This document shows, piece after piece, positions 30,186-37,242 of a stretch of DNA of 37,271 bases. A program made the translations under genes and the position numbers. The DNA lies in NCBI GenBank assembly GCA_964457225.1, contig CAYWEM010000022.1, forward strand, positions 1 to 37,271, read 5' to 3'. Positions within the stretch are counted from its first letter, which is position 1; each line of letters opens with the position of its first letter. This DNA comes from CAYWEM01 sp964457225 (lineage in GTDB: Bacteria > Acidobacteriota > Aminicenantia > UBA2199). Under the pieces are notes generated by a model, which was given only the letters and a program-made list of their open reading frames with translations, had not been told where the DNA came from and searched no databases.

Positions 30186-31409
30186 ATGAAGATCGCCCGG
30201 AGCCTCCGTATCTCCCGGACGCAGTTGCTGGCCCATAAACTGCGTACCGTACTGGCGCTTGCGGGCATCATCATCGGCGTTTCCTCGGTCATTGTCATGA
30301 GCGCCATCGGTAGGGGAGCCCAGCAAGAGGTTTTGGGACGCATCCAGGCCATGGGTACCAATCTGATCATCGTCAATGCCGGGCAGGTGGTGAAATCGGC
30401 GGGGCGCAATCAGCAGAGTGGCCAGGTGACGACACTCAAGCCCGCTGATGTAGAAGCGATTCGCTCGCTGTCACCCCGGATCGTTCGCGCCGTTGGCCTG
30501 CAGAGTCGCAGGATGGCGGTCCGCTCGACGTATTACAGCCTGCAAACTCTTATTGTCGGTGCTGATTCCGACTATTTTGAACAACGAAATTTTTCGCTTT
30601 CCCGGGGTGAACTGTTCACGTCCAGGGATGAACGGGCCTTCCGCCGGGTGGCGGTATTGGGTCAAACTTCGGCCCGGGCTCTGTTCGGCTCCCGGGATCC
30701 CATCGGTGAAACCCTGCGGGTTGGAGCGGTTCCCTTTGTGGTCGCAGGCACGCTTGAGCCGAAAGGAGTGGACCTAAACGGAGTCGATCAGGATGACCAG
30801 ATCATCGTGCCCCTGGGTACCGCTTTGCGCCGCCTGTTCAACCTGGATTATCTTGCTTCGATCAGTATAGATATCGACCGGGTCGATGAGATGAAGAGGG
30901 TCGAGACGATGATCCGCGATCTGCTTCGGGATCGGCATCGGCTCAGCAGAAGGAATCTGCCGGATGATTTCACCATTCAGAACCAGATCGATCTTCTGGA
31001 TGCTGAAAAGGAAACAGCGGAAACTTTCACCCTGCTGATCGCCGCCATTGCCGGAATCTCTCTGCTGGTCGGAGGCATCGGCATCCTGGCCGTTATGCTC
31101 ATCGCCATCCGTGAACGGACCCGGGAGATCGGCCTGCGCATGGCCGTCGGGGCCACCCGTGGTAATATCACCGTGCAATTCCTGCTGGAATCATCCCTGC
31201 TCAGCCTCGGCGGCGGCGCTTTCGGCGTGGTCTTGGGTGTCCTGACCGCATTGATTCTGGGCCATTTTACCGACTGGAACATGGTAATTTCCTGGGATGC
31301 GGTGGTGACGGCCTACCTGTTTTCCGCCCTCATGGGCCTGGTTTTCGGTGTTTATCCGGCCCGCAAGGCGGCCAGCCTGGATCCGATAATCGCCCTGCGC
31401 AGTGATTGA
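30186..31409 (+). CDS. MacB-type ABC permease 2
   Basis: 407 aa, same architecture as the preceding permease: TM1 LRTVLALAGIIIGVSSVIVM (about 19-38), then SAIGRGAQQEVLGRIQAMGT, periplasmic domain, and C-terminal FtsX helices (LLIAAIAGISLLVGGIGILA, SLLSLGGGAFGVVLGVLTAL). The cytoplasmic coupling motif is RERTREIGLRMAVGATRGN. This copy is closer to canonical MacB. The start has little Shine-Dalgarno sequence and follows by 20 nt. It ends the operon; no clear terminator follows (31410-31602 has only the next promoter and a GGGAC/GTCCC mini-hairpin). Confidence 0.9.
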   Translation: MKIARSLRISRTQLLAHKLRTVLALAGIIIGVSSVIVMSAIGRGAQQEVLGRIQAMGTNLIIVNAGQVVKSAGRNQQSGQVTTLKPADVEAIRSLSPRIVRAVGLQSRRMAVRSTYYSLQTLIVGADSDYFEQRNFSLSRGELFTSRDERAFRRVAVLGQTSARALFGSRDPIGETLRVGAVPFVVAGTLEPKGVDLNGVDQDDQIIVPLGTALRRLFNLDYLASISIDIDRVDEMKRVETMIRDLLRDRHRLSRRNLPDDFTIQNQIDLLDAEKETAETFTLLIAAIAGISLLVGGIGILAVMLIAIRERTREIGLRMAVGATRGNITVQFLLESSLLSLGGGAFGVVLGVLTALILGHFTDWNMVISWDAVVTAYLFSALMGLVFGVYPARKAASLDPIIALRSD

Positions 31410-31539
31410 AAGAAGAACCGCAAGGTTGTTTATTTTGCTGGGGGATCAGGGACCTTTTGTCCCACACCGGTAAGCTGCTTGAAAAATTGCTCTCCTGGGA
31501 AGATTCGGAATTAATGAAAAATGGTGATTCTCATTCGAT

Positions 31540-31568
31540 TTGTGCGGGCCTGTGCTTTGGTATATCAT
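31540..31568 (+). promoter_or_regulatory. Promoter of propeller gene 1
   Basis: TTGTGC (31540-31545), 17-nt spacer, TATCAT (31563-31568), followed by GGGAGG and the ATG at 31603. Confidence 0.42.
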
Positions 31569-31602
31569 TATGCAAGTACTGTCAAAGGGAGGATGTCCGA
31601 TC

Positions 31603-32799
31603 ATGCGCAAACCTGGGAACAGTCATTCATCATGCCGCCGGAAAAAAACATTTTTTACTCTTTGCGCAATGTGTAAAGGAGCCATTTTTGTTTTGTTTTT
31701 ATTCTCTTCTTCCTTGATTTTGACTTCATCTTCAATCCTGGTGAACAACACCTTGAAGGAAATCGATTCAGTAGAGGGCAGGATTGATTTGGAGTTGATC
31801 AGGGTCTGGAACGCTGATGATGCCGATGACCCGGAACAGTTTTTCAAGATACCCAGTGCTGTCGTTGTCAACAACGATCTTTTGCATGTCGTGGATTCCG
31901 GTCAGCATGCCATCAAGGTCTTCAATCTCAGTGGTAAATACATAAAAACCATCGGCGGAAAAGGTCAGGGGCCGGGAGATTTGTTAACCCCGTTATCTCT
32001 TGACTTTGATCAACAGAACAACATGCTGGTTGCGGAATCTGATAATAATAGAGTTCAAATCATGAGTTCCGATTGGACCTATATATCAAGTTTTAAAATA
32101 GAGCATGGCTATCCCAGCTTAGTCGCATCATGGGCCGGAAATGAAGTTGCGGTTTACAGTCCAGCCATGAGTGCTGAAAACAAGACCGTGCTGGCATTGT
32201 ATAACCGGGAAGGCCGGTTTCTGCGTTTCCTGGGTGTTCGCCCCTTTGTTGAATCAAGCGAATTAAAACAACCCGAAGAGTTACTGATTGCCATTGATAA
32301 GCAGGCGAAAGTGTATTTCGCGTATTACGCGACACCTTTTTTTCAATCCATCTCATCCAAGGGAGAAGTCCTGCTTTCCGTTACTTACGAAGTTCCTTTT
32401 CCTTCTGACCGGGTGGAAATGCGGCAAAATTCAATAACTCTGCTTTCCGCCGGTGAAAAAAGGAGCAATGTCTGCAGTGCCATTGCTGTCGATGATCGCA
32501 ACGGCGATGTTTTTTTAGTTGCCACGACCAGGCCGATGAATCAGAATGAAATCGTCTGGTTGGTCGGAGATAAAGAAGGAAATCGGAGAACGGTAAAATC
32601 CAAAGATTACCCCGGCAGTACGGACAGATTCAGATTGCTGGTTTTCAACAGGGAAGGCAGAGTTGTTGCGGCGAAAAGACTCTCGGTGTTTTGTGATTCC
32701 ATTTATCTGTACAATGAACGCCTTTTCATAATCGATTCGTATCGGGAAAAGAAAATATACGAATACAGATATCGCCTGTCGCCCGGGACGAATAATTAG
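31603..32799 (+). CDS. Exported 6-bladed beta-propeller protein 1
   Basis: 398 aa. ATG 31603 is preferred to upstream in-frame starts because GGGAGG sits 9-10 nt before it. An N-terminal basic stretch precedes a hydrophobic segment (AIFVLFLFSSSLILTSSSIL, about 28-47), so it is exported or anchored. Propeller strands repeat as AVVVNNDLLHVVDSGQHAIK, VFNLSGKYIKTIGGKGQGPG and DLLTPLSLDFDQQNNMLVAE. GKGQGPGD is the loop motif shared with the neighbouring propellers. The last blade YLYNERLFIIDSY closes the fold. Such proteins bind peptides, metals or carbohydrates, or act as scaffolds; no ligand is deducible. Confidence 0.75.
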   Translation: MRKPGNSHSSCRRKKTFFTLCAMCKGAIFVLFLFSSSLILTSSSILVNNTLKEIDSVEGRIDLELIRVWNADDADDPEQFFKIPSAVVVNNDLLHVVDSGQHAIKVFNLSGKYIKTIGGKGQGPGDLLTPLSLDFDQQNNMLVAESDNNRVQIMSSDWTYISSFKIEHGYPSLVASWAGNEVAVYSPAMSAENKTVLALYNREGRFLRFLGVRPFVESSELKQPEELLIAIDKQAKVYFAYYATPFFQSISSKGEVLLSVTYEVPFPSDRVEMRQNSITLLSAGEKRSNVCSAIAVDDRNGDVFLVATTRPMNQNEIVWLVGDKEGNRRTVKSKDYPGSTDRFRLLVFNREGRVVAAKRLSVFCDSIYLYNERLFIIDSYREKKIYEYRYRLSPGTNN

Positions 32800-32833
32800 C
32801 ATCCGCCATGGGGACGTCCACGTCATTTTCGCC

Positions 32834-32873
32834 GTCATTTTACAGCCTGCGGCCGGCCAGGATCCACTGAACA
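32834..32873 (-). repeat. Gene-end-like repeat, copy 2 (pair with 23874-23913)
   Basis: On the minus strand it encodes VQWILAGRRL and a stop followed by AATGACGGCGA. It matches copy 1 at 34 of 40 positions by eye. A GGGGACGTCC half-palindrome lies at 32810-32819. Confidence 0.62.
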
Positions 32874-32950
32874 TGTCCTTTTTTGAATCCGCTTTAAGCG
32901 CCTGATTCATCGATTTCAGTTCATTTGGGACTTATTTACAAAAAAACAAC

Positions 32951-32979
32951 TTGACTGCAAGTTCAGCAATTATTACAAT
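32951..32979 (+). promoter_or_regulatory. Promoter of propeller genes 2 and 3
   Basis: TTGACT (32951-32956), 17-nt spacer, TACAAT (32974-32979), just before GGGAGATG and ATG 33005. Confidence 0.6.
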
Positions 32980-33004
32980 TTCAGAATAAATGGGAGATGC
33001 TTAT

Positions 33005-34141
33005 ATGAGACAAGCAGAAAAAAGTGGAAAAAATCGCAATTTCCGGGACTGCCGCAAAAAAGAGCTGTTCCGGCCGGGCCTGATCATTTCAGTAGTATTG
33101 TTATTTGTTTCGGGAATCGTTTTTGCTAGTGATAATTATTTAAAAAAAGTCGATTTTTACCCCAAAACTGAGGACGATGATTTTTTTCGCTGGGTGACTG
33201 ACATTCGCATCCAGGGTAATCTGTTGGCTGCTGTTGTCAATTTCGATCACAAGATCTATCTCTTCAATATTGCATCAGAGCTTGGTCTGGCAGGAATGAT
33301 AGGTGGGCATGGCGAAGGCCCGGGGGAACTGATTTTGCCGGTAAACGCAAATGTTAGCAAAGATGAAATAGCTGTTATTGATGAAACAGGAGTCTCATTT
33401 TTTAAATTAACTGGAGAGTTTGTAACTAAATTTCGTGTGTTTTCACCAAACAGAAATTTTGTTTATAAAAATGACAAGGTTTATTTATTGAACCCTGTTC
33501 CTGAAAAGCCGCATCTAATAAATGTTTTTGAAAAAAACGGGGAGCTTGCCGGGGAATTCGGTGACAAATCCTATAAACCTGATTACAAAAAATTTAAGGG
33601 TATGAGTCCATTTGAAGTAGAGAAACGAGTTAACGGTGGTATGTTATTGGGGAGTGATAATTGCCTGTATCATTTAAATGCGTACTTTGGTGAAATCGTC
33701 AAGTACTCTTTATCAGGAGAAAAACTGCGGGAAATAAATGTCACCAAGGATTTTGGTAAAAAAGGAGCCTTGGTTGTGGATAAACACAAAGAAATATGGT
33801 TTAAGCAGGGGATTGATCTAGAAAAACCAGATGCCCGTGTTATATCTGATAGTTTATTTGTTGATGCCTATTTGTACAATAATACTCTCTATTTATTTGA
33901 AAGCTCTTGGAATCTCGGTAAAAAGGAAGTTGATAATGAAGTCTCAATCTTAGCTTACAATGCAAAGTCACTTGAATTATCGGGAAAACACGTAATTAAA
34001 GTGAATCCAGATGATTCATTCGGGCGAGGTATAGGAGGTGCTTTCGCTGTTACTGAAAAAAATGGAAAACTGTTGTTTTATGTAAGTATGATGGTTGATG
34101 ATGAGTATCAAATAGCTGTTTATGCCCAAAAAGGTAACTAG
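33005..34141 (+). CDS. Exported 6-bladed beta-propeller protein 2
   Basis: 378 aa from ATG 33005 (GGGAGATG upstream; an ATG at 32990 overlaps that site). After a basic N-terminus, a signal/anchor segment LIISVVLLFVSGIVFASDN (about 28-46). Blades include VTDIRIQGNLLAAVVNFDHK, the family loop IGGHGEGPGELILP, DEIAVIDETGVSFFKLTGEF and later FFGEIVKY-like strands. Markedly AT-rich versus the efflux operon. It ends directly at the next start (TAG then ATG), so the two propellers form an operon. The ligand is unknown. Confidence 0.75.
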   Translation: MRQAEKSGKNRNFRDCRKKELFRPGLIISVVLLFVSGIVFASDNYLKKVDFYPKTEDDDFFRWVTDIRIQGNLLAAVVNFDHKIYLFNIASELGLAGMIGGHGEGPGELILPVNANVSKDEIAVIDETGVSFFKLTGEFVTKFRVFSPNRNFVYKNDKVYLLNPVPEKPHLINVFEKNGELAGEFGDKSYKPDYKKFKGMSPFEVEKRVNGGMLLGSDNCLYHLNAYFGEIVKYSLSGEKLREINVTKDFGKKGALVVDKHKEIWFKQGIDLEKPDARVISDSLFVDAYLYNNTLYLFESSWNLGKKEVDNEVSILAYNAKSLELSGKHVIKVNPDDSFGRGIGGAFAVTEKNGKLLFYVSMMVDDEYQIAVYAQKGN

Positions 34142-34735
34142 ATGTCCGGCCTGTCAACACCTGGAATTCGATTTACAGTAAATGCAATTAAGAGTTCGGT
34201 CTGCCTGGTATTACTTATCTTATTCCTTTCGATTTCACTGCCGGCGGAATTCCGCTTTGAACTGATTCGAAGTATCGGTGATAATCGAGAAGATTATACT
34301 TTCTTTAGAATATTAGCAGCTACTATCAGCTCTGAAGGCGAGGTTTACGTAGGCGATTCCGGGGGACATTTTGTGGCTCGTTATGACAGGCAGGGGCGCT
34401 TCCTCGGTCGTATCGGGCGATCAGGCCATGGGCCGGGAGATTTTCTTGCTATAATTTCTTTACGACTTGAAGGAAATATTCTCTATAGCTATGATGTTAA
34501 AAATCGTCGAATTGCCAGGATTTTTCCGGACCTGAGTGAAATGGAAACCTTCCGGCTTAAATCGTTTTATCTGGGAGGTGATATCTTTGTTTTGAATGCC
34601 GGCAGATTTCTTGGCCAGGTTTCAGTTATCGATGAAACCCAGGGGAAAGGGCGCTTGATCATTTTCAATGACCGGGGAGAAACAGAAAAGGCTTTTTTCT
34701 TGATTACAACACGAAAAGGCCACACCAGTCCTTAG
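34142..34735 (+). pseudogene. 6-bladed beta-propeller protein 3, 3' half lost to an IS remnant
   Basis: 197 codons. Signal/anchor VCLVLLILFLSISLPA (about 20-35), then the first blades: FRILAATISSEGEVYVGDSG, FLGRIGRSGHGPGDFLAIIS with the family GHGPGD loop, and GRLIIFNDRGETEKAFF. Full-length relatives nearby are 380-400 aa. The sequence switches after about 34690 into a different frame encoding the end of an IS3-type transposase, so the frame ends early in foreign sequence (ITTRKGHTSP). It is probably non-functional. AAAGG precedes the ATG, which abuts the upstream stop. Confidence 0.7.
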
Positions 34736-34791
34736 ATTACCTGACTCCCGATTGGGTATATCGTAATGGCCTGGAAAGGCTTGCCGGTTAA
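34702..34791 (+). mobile_element. Remnant of an IS3-type transposase C-terminus
   Basis: This frame reads DYNTKRPHQSLDYLTPDWVY, then RNGLERLAG and a stop. YNxxRPHQSLxYxTP is the well-known C-terminal signature of rve-type integrase cores in IS3/IS481 transposases. Only 29 codons remain. It overlaps the terminal codons of the truncated propeller gene in another frame. No terminal inverted repeat could be identified by eye; AAGGCCCGGCCTTTTT follows at about 34817-34832. Confidence 0.72.
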
Positions 34792-34877
34792 AATGGACAA
34801 CTGGAGATTCCACCTTAAGGCCCGGCCTTTTTCTGTCTTGACAAGCAAGACCATCTCATATCGGGCATTTAATAGAG

Positions 34878-35387
34878 TTAATTTGCACCTTTAACTAAGA
34901 AAGGCCAAAGCATATTGTAGTTTTCCATGAGTAATTCAATGACTGTGTCTATTCTTCCAAGAAGAGGAATTGTAAATAGCGGTGCGCCTTCTGAATTAAC
35001 ACCAATAATTGAAGGATTTATAGGAGGTGTCCAACCTCGAAGAGTGGAATAGCCAATAAGGGGAATTGATATACCCAGAGCCTTAAAAAAATCTATATCA
35101 TTAAGTTCTTTATCAGGCACCGCTCCGATTAACACAAAGTTATCATCAAGCTGACTCAGAAATTGTATCTGTTGTAAACAGCTGATACATCCTTGTCTTG
35201 AAAAAACCACAATTAAGTAAAGTGTTGGGTTGATCTGATTGCGATCAGAGTATTTTTCAATTGGAATTTGAAGCGGCCGTTGCCAAATTGGTTTGTTTGC
35301 TAATTTATAACTGCTCCACAAACCCCACATAACGGCCACAAAAGCCATTATTGAGAGGATTGGCATGATATATTTATTTTTTCCCAT
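34878..35387 (-). CDS. Membrane-anchored thioredoxin-like CxxC protein
   Basis: 169 aa. A single N-terminal transmembrane helix (YIMPILSIMAFVAVMWGLWS, about 6-25) is followed by a thioredoxin-like fold: TLYLIVVFSRQGCISCLQQI with Cys67-Ile-Ser-Cys70, then FVLIGAVPDKE and SIIGVNSEGAPLFTIPLLG. The active site faces the periplasm by topology. It should reduce or form disulfides in an exported partner. It is the last gene of a minus-strand set: Cys-rich peptide, propeller, this protein, with a 21-nt gap to the propeller. The four-Cys peptide is the obvious candidate substrate (inference). Confidence 0.75.
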   Translation of the reverse strand: MGKNKYIMPILSIMAFVAVMWGLWSSYKLANKPIWQRPLQIPIEKYSDRNQINPTLYLIVVFSRQGCISCLQQIQFLSQLDDNFVLIGAVPDKELNDIDFFKALGISIPLIGYSTLRGWTPPINPSIIGVNSEGAPLFTIPLLGRIDTVIELLMENYNMLWPFLVKGAN

Positions 35388-35408
35388 TTTGACTCTTCAA
35401 TTTCTTTA

Positions 35409-36554
35409 TTAATTTTTCGGCCAAGAAAGACGATAAGTCTGTAGCAGCCATCGGCCTTCTTTGTCAATATCTTCGTAAAGATGATATAGCAGGTGGCGTT
35501 CACCGTCATAAGACAACTTTCCGGTTTCGGTTGGTGCTAAAGTGATCTTTCCAGTGCCGATTTGTTTTCCTGTATTATCAGATACAACCCCTTCAACGAT
35601 TGTTGTGAATTGATCTTTTTCCCCGCAGGTATACATCAATAGTAAGTGATCATTATCGCCTCCCAGTATCAAATTTCTTGAATAATTGCGAATCCGAGCC
35701 CCGTAGCGTTTGTTGAAAACGGCCTTTCCTTCTAACCTGGCTTGTTTCATTTCCGATTCGTACTCGATCGGTTTGTGGTTTGGGCCATTTAAATAGAAAG
35801 AACCTTTCTTACCGCTTTTCGGTTCATACCACATCACTTTTGTTGATCTCGACCATACCTGAAACACTCTTTCTTGTGTTTGGAATTGTTGAAAACCACT
35901 TTGGAAAACTAAAAATATTCCCATCCAATCATTATGTTTATCTTTTTTTTCTGGATGCACTTCTGATAGAGTTTCACTCAACTTAAACAATCCCTTTGAA
36001 AAGTTGAAATCATTATCTGTCAAAAACAGTGAATATTGTCCGAATGGATCTCGATCATCAGTCATGGTTGAACCTATTCCACCAATAATCCAGTTTCCTT
36101 CGATTCCTTTTGAAATATAGAATCCATTGTAAACTGAGCGGACATTCTTCTCATTTTCTATTTCCCAATAACCGGAATTGGCTAGTGAAAATGTAAAAAC
36201 CTTATTCAACTGAGCCTTAGCCAAAATTATTAATTCACTTTCGTTCTTGTTCCATATAAAATCGAAAACGGCAATAGCTTCTCCTGGCCCAATTCCCTTG
36301 CCAATCAAGCGTTGCCATGAGGCATCTGGTTTTTTCCAATGAAATTGATACTGCTCGTTTTTTTGATCCAGAACAATCATCTCACTATTTCGGCCAATTT
36401 CATAATTTATAGGAAAAACCAGTTCGTGATTGTTTATTTCGATTGCATCACCATCAGGTTTTATTATCAATTTATCAATATAATTATCAGCAAATATCAT
36501 ATTCATCATCAACATTGCGACACATAATAATACACTAATCGAGCGTATTTTCAT
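35409..36554 (-). CDS. Exported 6-bladed beta-propeller-like protein 4
   Basis: 381 aa with a signal peptide (MKIRSISVLLCVAMLMMNMI, ending FADN). The family loop appears as LIGKGIGPGEAIAVFDFIWN, followed by ESELIILAKAQLNKVFTFSL; later segments LILGGDNDHLLLMYTC and GRWLLQTYRLSW suggest further blades. AT-rich. GGAG 8 nt before the ATG lies right after the 14-bp hairpin (36572-36606), so expression depends on read-through from the peptide gene or an internal promoter. It belongs with the thioredoxin-like protein downstream. The ligand is unknown. Confidence 0.72.
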   Translation of the reverse strand: MKIRSISVLLCVAMLMMNMIFADNYIDKLIIKPDGDAIEINNHELVFPINYEIGRNSEMIVLDQKNEQYQFHWKKPDASWQRLIGKGIGPGEAIAVFDFIWNKNESELIILAKAQLNKVFTFSLANSGYWEIENEKNVRSVYNGFYISKGIEGNWIIGGIGSTMTDDRDPFGQYSLFLTDNDFNFSKGLFKLSETLSEVHPEKKDKHNDWMGIFLVFQSGFQQFQTQERVFQVWSRSTKVMWYEPKSGKKGSFYLNGPNHKPIEYESEMKQARLEGKAVFNKRYGARIRNYSRNLILGGDNDHLLLMYTCGEKDQFTTIVEGVVSDNTGKQIGTGKITLAPTETGKLSYDGERHLLYHLYEDIDKEGRWLLQTYRLSWPKN

Positions 36555-36571
36555 TTATTTATCTCCATTAT

Positions 36572-36606
36572 AAAAGAGGATGGGATATTTCTTCCCATCC
36601 TCTTTT
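36572..36606 (-). terminator. Strong intercistronic hairpin/attenuating terminator
   Basis: Perfect 14-bp stem, AAAAGAGGATGGGA/TCCCATCCTCTTTT, with a 7-nt loop, ending in TTTT on the minus strand. It lies between the Cys-rich peptide stop and the propeller ribosome-binding site. Partial termination would make peptide mRNA exceed propeller mRNA. The short U-tract leaves full termination doubtful. Confidence 0.8.
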
Positions 36607-36626
36607 AAATCAATTTACAAGTTAGG

Positions 36627-36818
36627 TTACGGCGTTACAATAACACAGCTACTTGCCGGGCAGAAAGTGCAACACCACTCAAAATTAAGCTCTTCAATCT
36701 CATACAGAGTGCCAAACCTGGCTCCCGCTTCAAGATGTTCAGTCGTCAATGCCACAACGCCGGTTATAGTTCCGGCAGCTAATAGCAGGACCAACAACAC
36801 GCTTTGCAGTTTTTTCAT
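36627..36818 (-). CDS. 63-aa exported Cys-rich peptide
   Basis: MKKLQSVLLVLLLAAGTITG is a signal-type N-terminus; the core ends LNFEWCCTFCPASSCVIVTP with four Cys (49, 50, 53, 58) inside ten residues. AAGGAGAG precedes the ATG by 7 nt, so it is well translated. The region between (TTEHLEAGARFGTLYEIEEL) is acidic. It is followed by a strong hairpin, a propeller and a CxxC thioredoxin-like gene on the same strand. From memory, Bacteroidota NVEALA-type exported peptides have a similar shape and propeller neighbours; sequence similarity was not tested. Function is unknown; a disulfide-bonded secreted peptide is inferred. Confidence 0.72.
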   Translation of the reverse strand: MKKLQSVLLVLLLAAGTITGVVALTTEHLEAGARFGTLYEIEELNFEWCCTFCPASSCVIVTP

Positions 36819-36842
36819 TTTTTTCTCTCCTTTCTTAAAATA

Positions 36843-36858
36843 TGGTTTCTAGAAACCA
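36843..36858. promoter_or_regulatory. 16-bp perfect palindrome upstream of the peptide operon
   Basis: TGGTTTCTAGAAACCA lies 10-15 nt before the peptide ribosome-binding site on the minus strand. Further upstream is TTGACT (36887-36892) with only a poor -10 (TAATCA at 17 nt or GTTAAT at 15 nt). The palindrome could be an operator for a dimeric repressor or an mRNA stem. Confidence 0.5.
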
Positions 36859-36953
36859 CAAGTTGATTAACATGATCCAAACTAAAAGTCAATAGGCGCA
36901 AAGCATGTCATTTCGTAGCATGATTATTTAATAGGAAAAATGCTGTCTAATTC

Positions 36954-36972
36954 AGTATTAATTAATAATACT
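36954..36972. repeat. AT-rich inverted repeat
   Basis: AGTATTA, loop ATTAA, TAATACT. It sits in the AT-rich gap between the peptide operon promoter region and the 3' end of the minus-strand gene at 37007; possibly a weak terminator for that gene. Confidence 0.45.
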
Positions 36973-37006
36973 TTAAGGTTATTTCTATATGACTAAGCTA
37001 CAATTT

Positions 37007-37234
37007 TCACTCCTCACTCCCATCCCCGGCCGCATCGCCATCCCCGTTGCTTTCTTTTGTTTCGGTCTTATGCAGGCGCACCTTGTAATCGTATTCATCC
37101 AGTTTGAGCCGGGCCTCAAACACATTGCCCTTCTGGCTCTTTAAGCCCACCACCGGCTCTTTCGTGATCCCCTCATCGAGTAGCTCGATCAATTCTTCTT
37201 CGGTGGGAGGGCAGGGGGGGACGGTGCTTGCCAT
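37007..37234 (-). CDS. Small topoisomerase-C-terminal-repeat-like protein
   Basis: 75 aa. The core EEELIELLDEGITKEPVVGL, KSQKGNVFEARLKLDEYDY, KVRLHKTE resembles the C-terminal accessory repeat of some DNA topoisomerase I/III proteins (pattern gGF.SKkGkpF.A.Lkld); this is a resemblance by eye only. The acidic, Gly/Asp-rich tail (GDGDAAGDGSEE) is low complexity. The first nine residues, MASTVPPCP, are encoded by dispersed repeat copy E. TATAAC at 37248-37253 would serve as a -10, 5 nt before an alternative out-of-frame ATG at 37242 and 13 nt before this ATG. No functional claim can be made. Confidence 0.55.
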   Translation of the reverse strand: MASTVPPCPPTEEELIELLDEGITKEPVVGLKSQKGNVFEARLKLDEYDYKVRLHKTETKESNGDGDAAGDGSEE

Positions 37235-37242
37235 CTTGACAT
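37217..37242 (-). repeat. Dispersed repeat core, copy E (overlaps a gene start)
   Basis: Minus-strand ATGTCAAGATGGCAAGCACC followed by GTCCCC, identical in the core to copy D. It supplies the start codon of the gene ending at 37007. Confidence 0.74.

Noticed and set aside
31406..31717. 103-codon plus-strand frame starting at the permease stop
   Set aside because: Overlaps the propeller start in another frame, Cys-rich by chance, with no ribosome-binding site.
34817..34853. AAGGCC/GGCCTTTTT and GTCTTG/CAAGAC mini-hairpins as terminators
   Set aside because: The first has a one-base loop; the second lacks a U-tract. They may be IS or gene-end debris.
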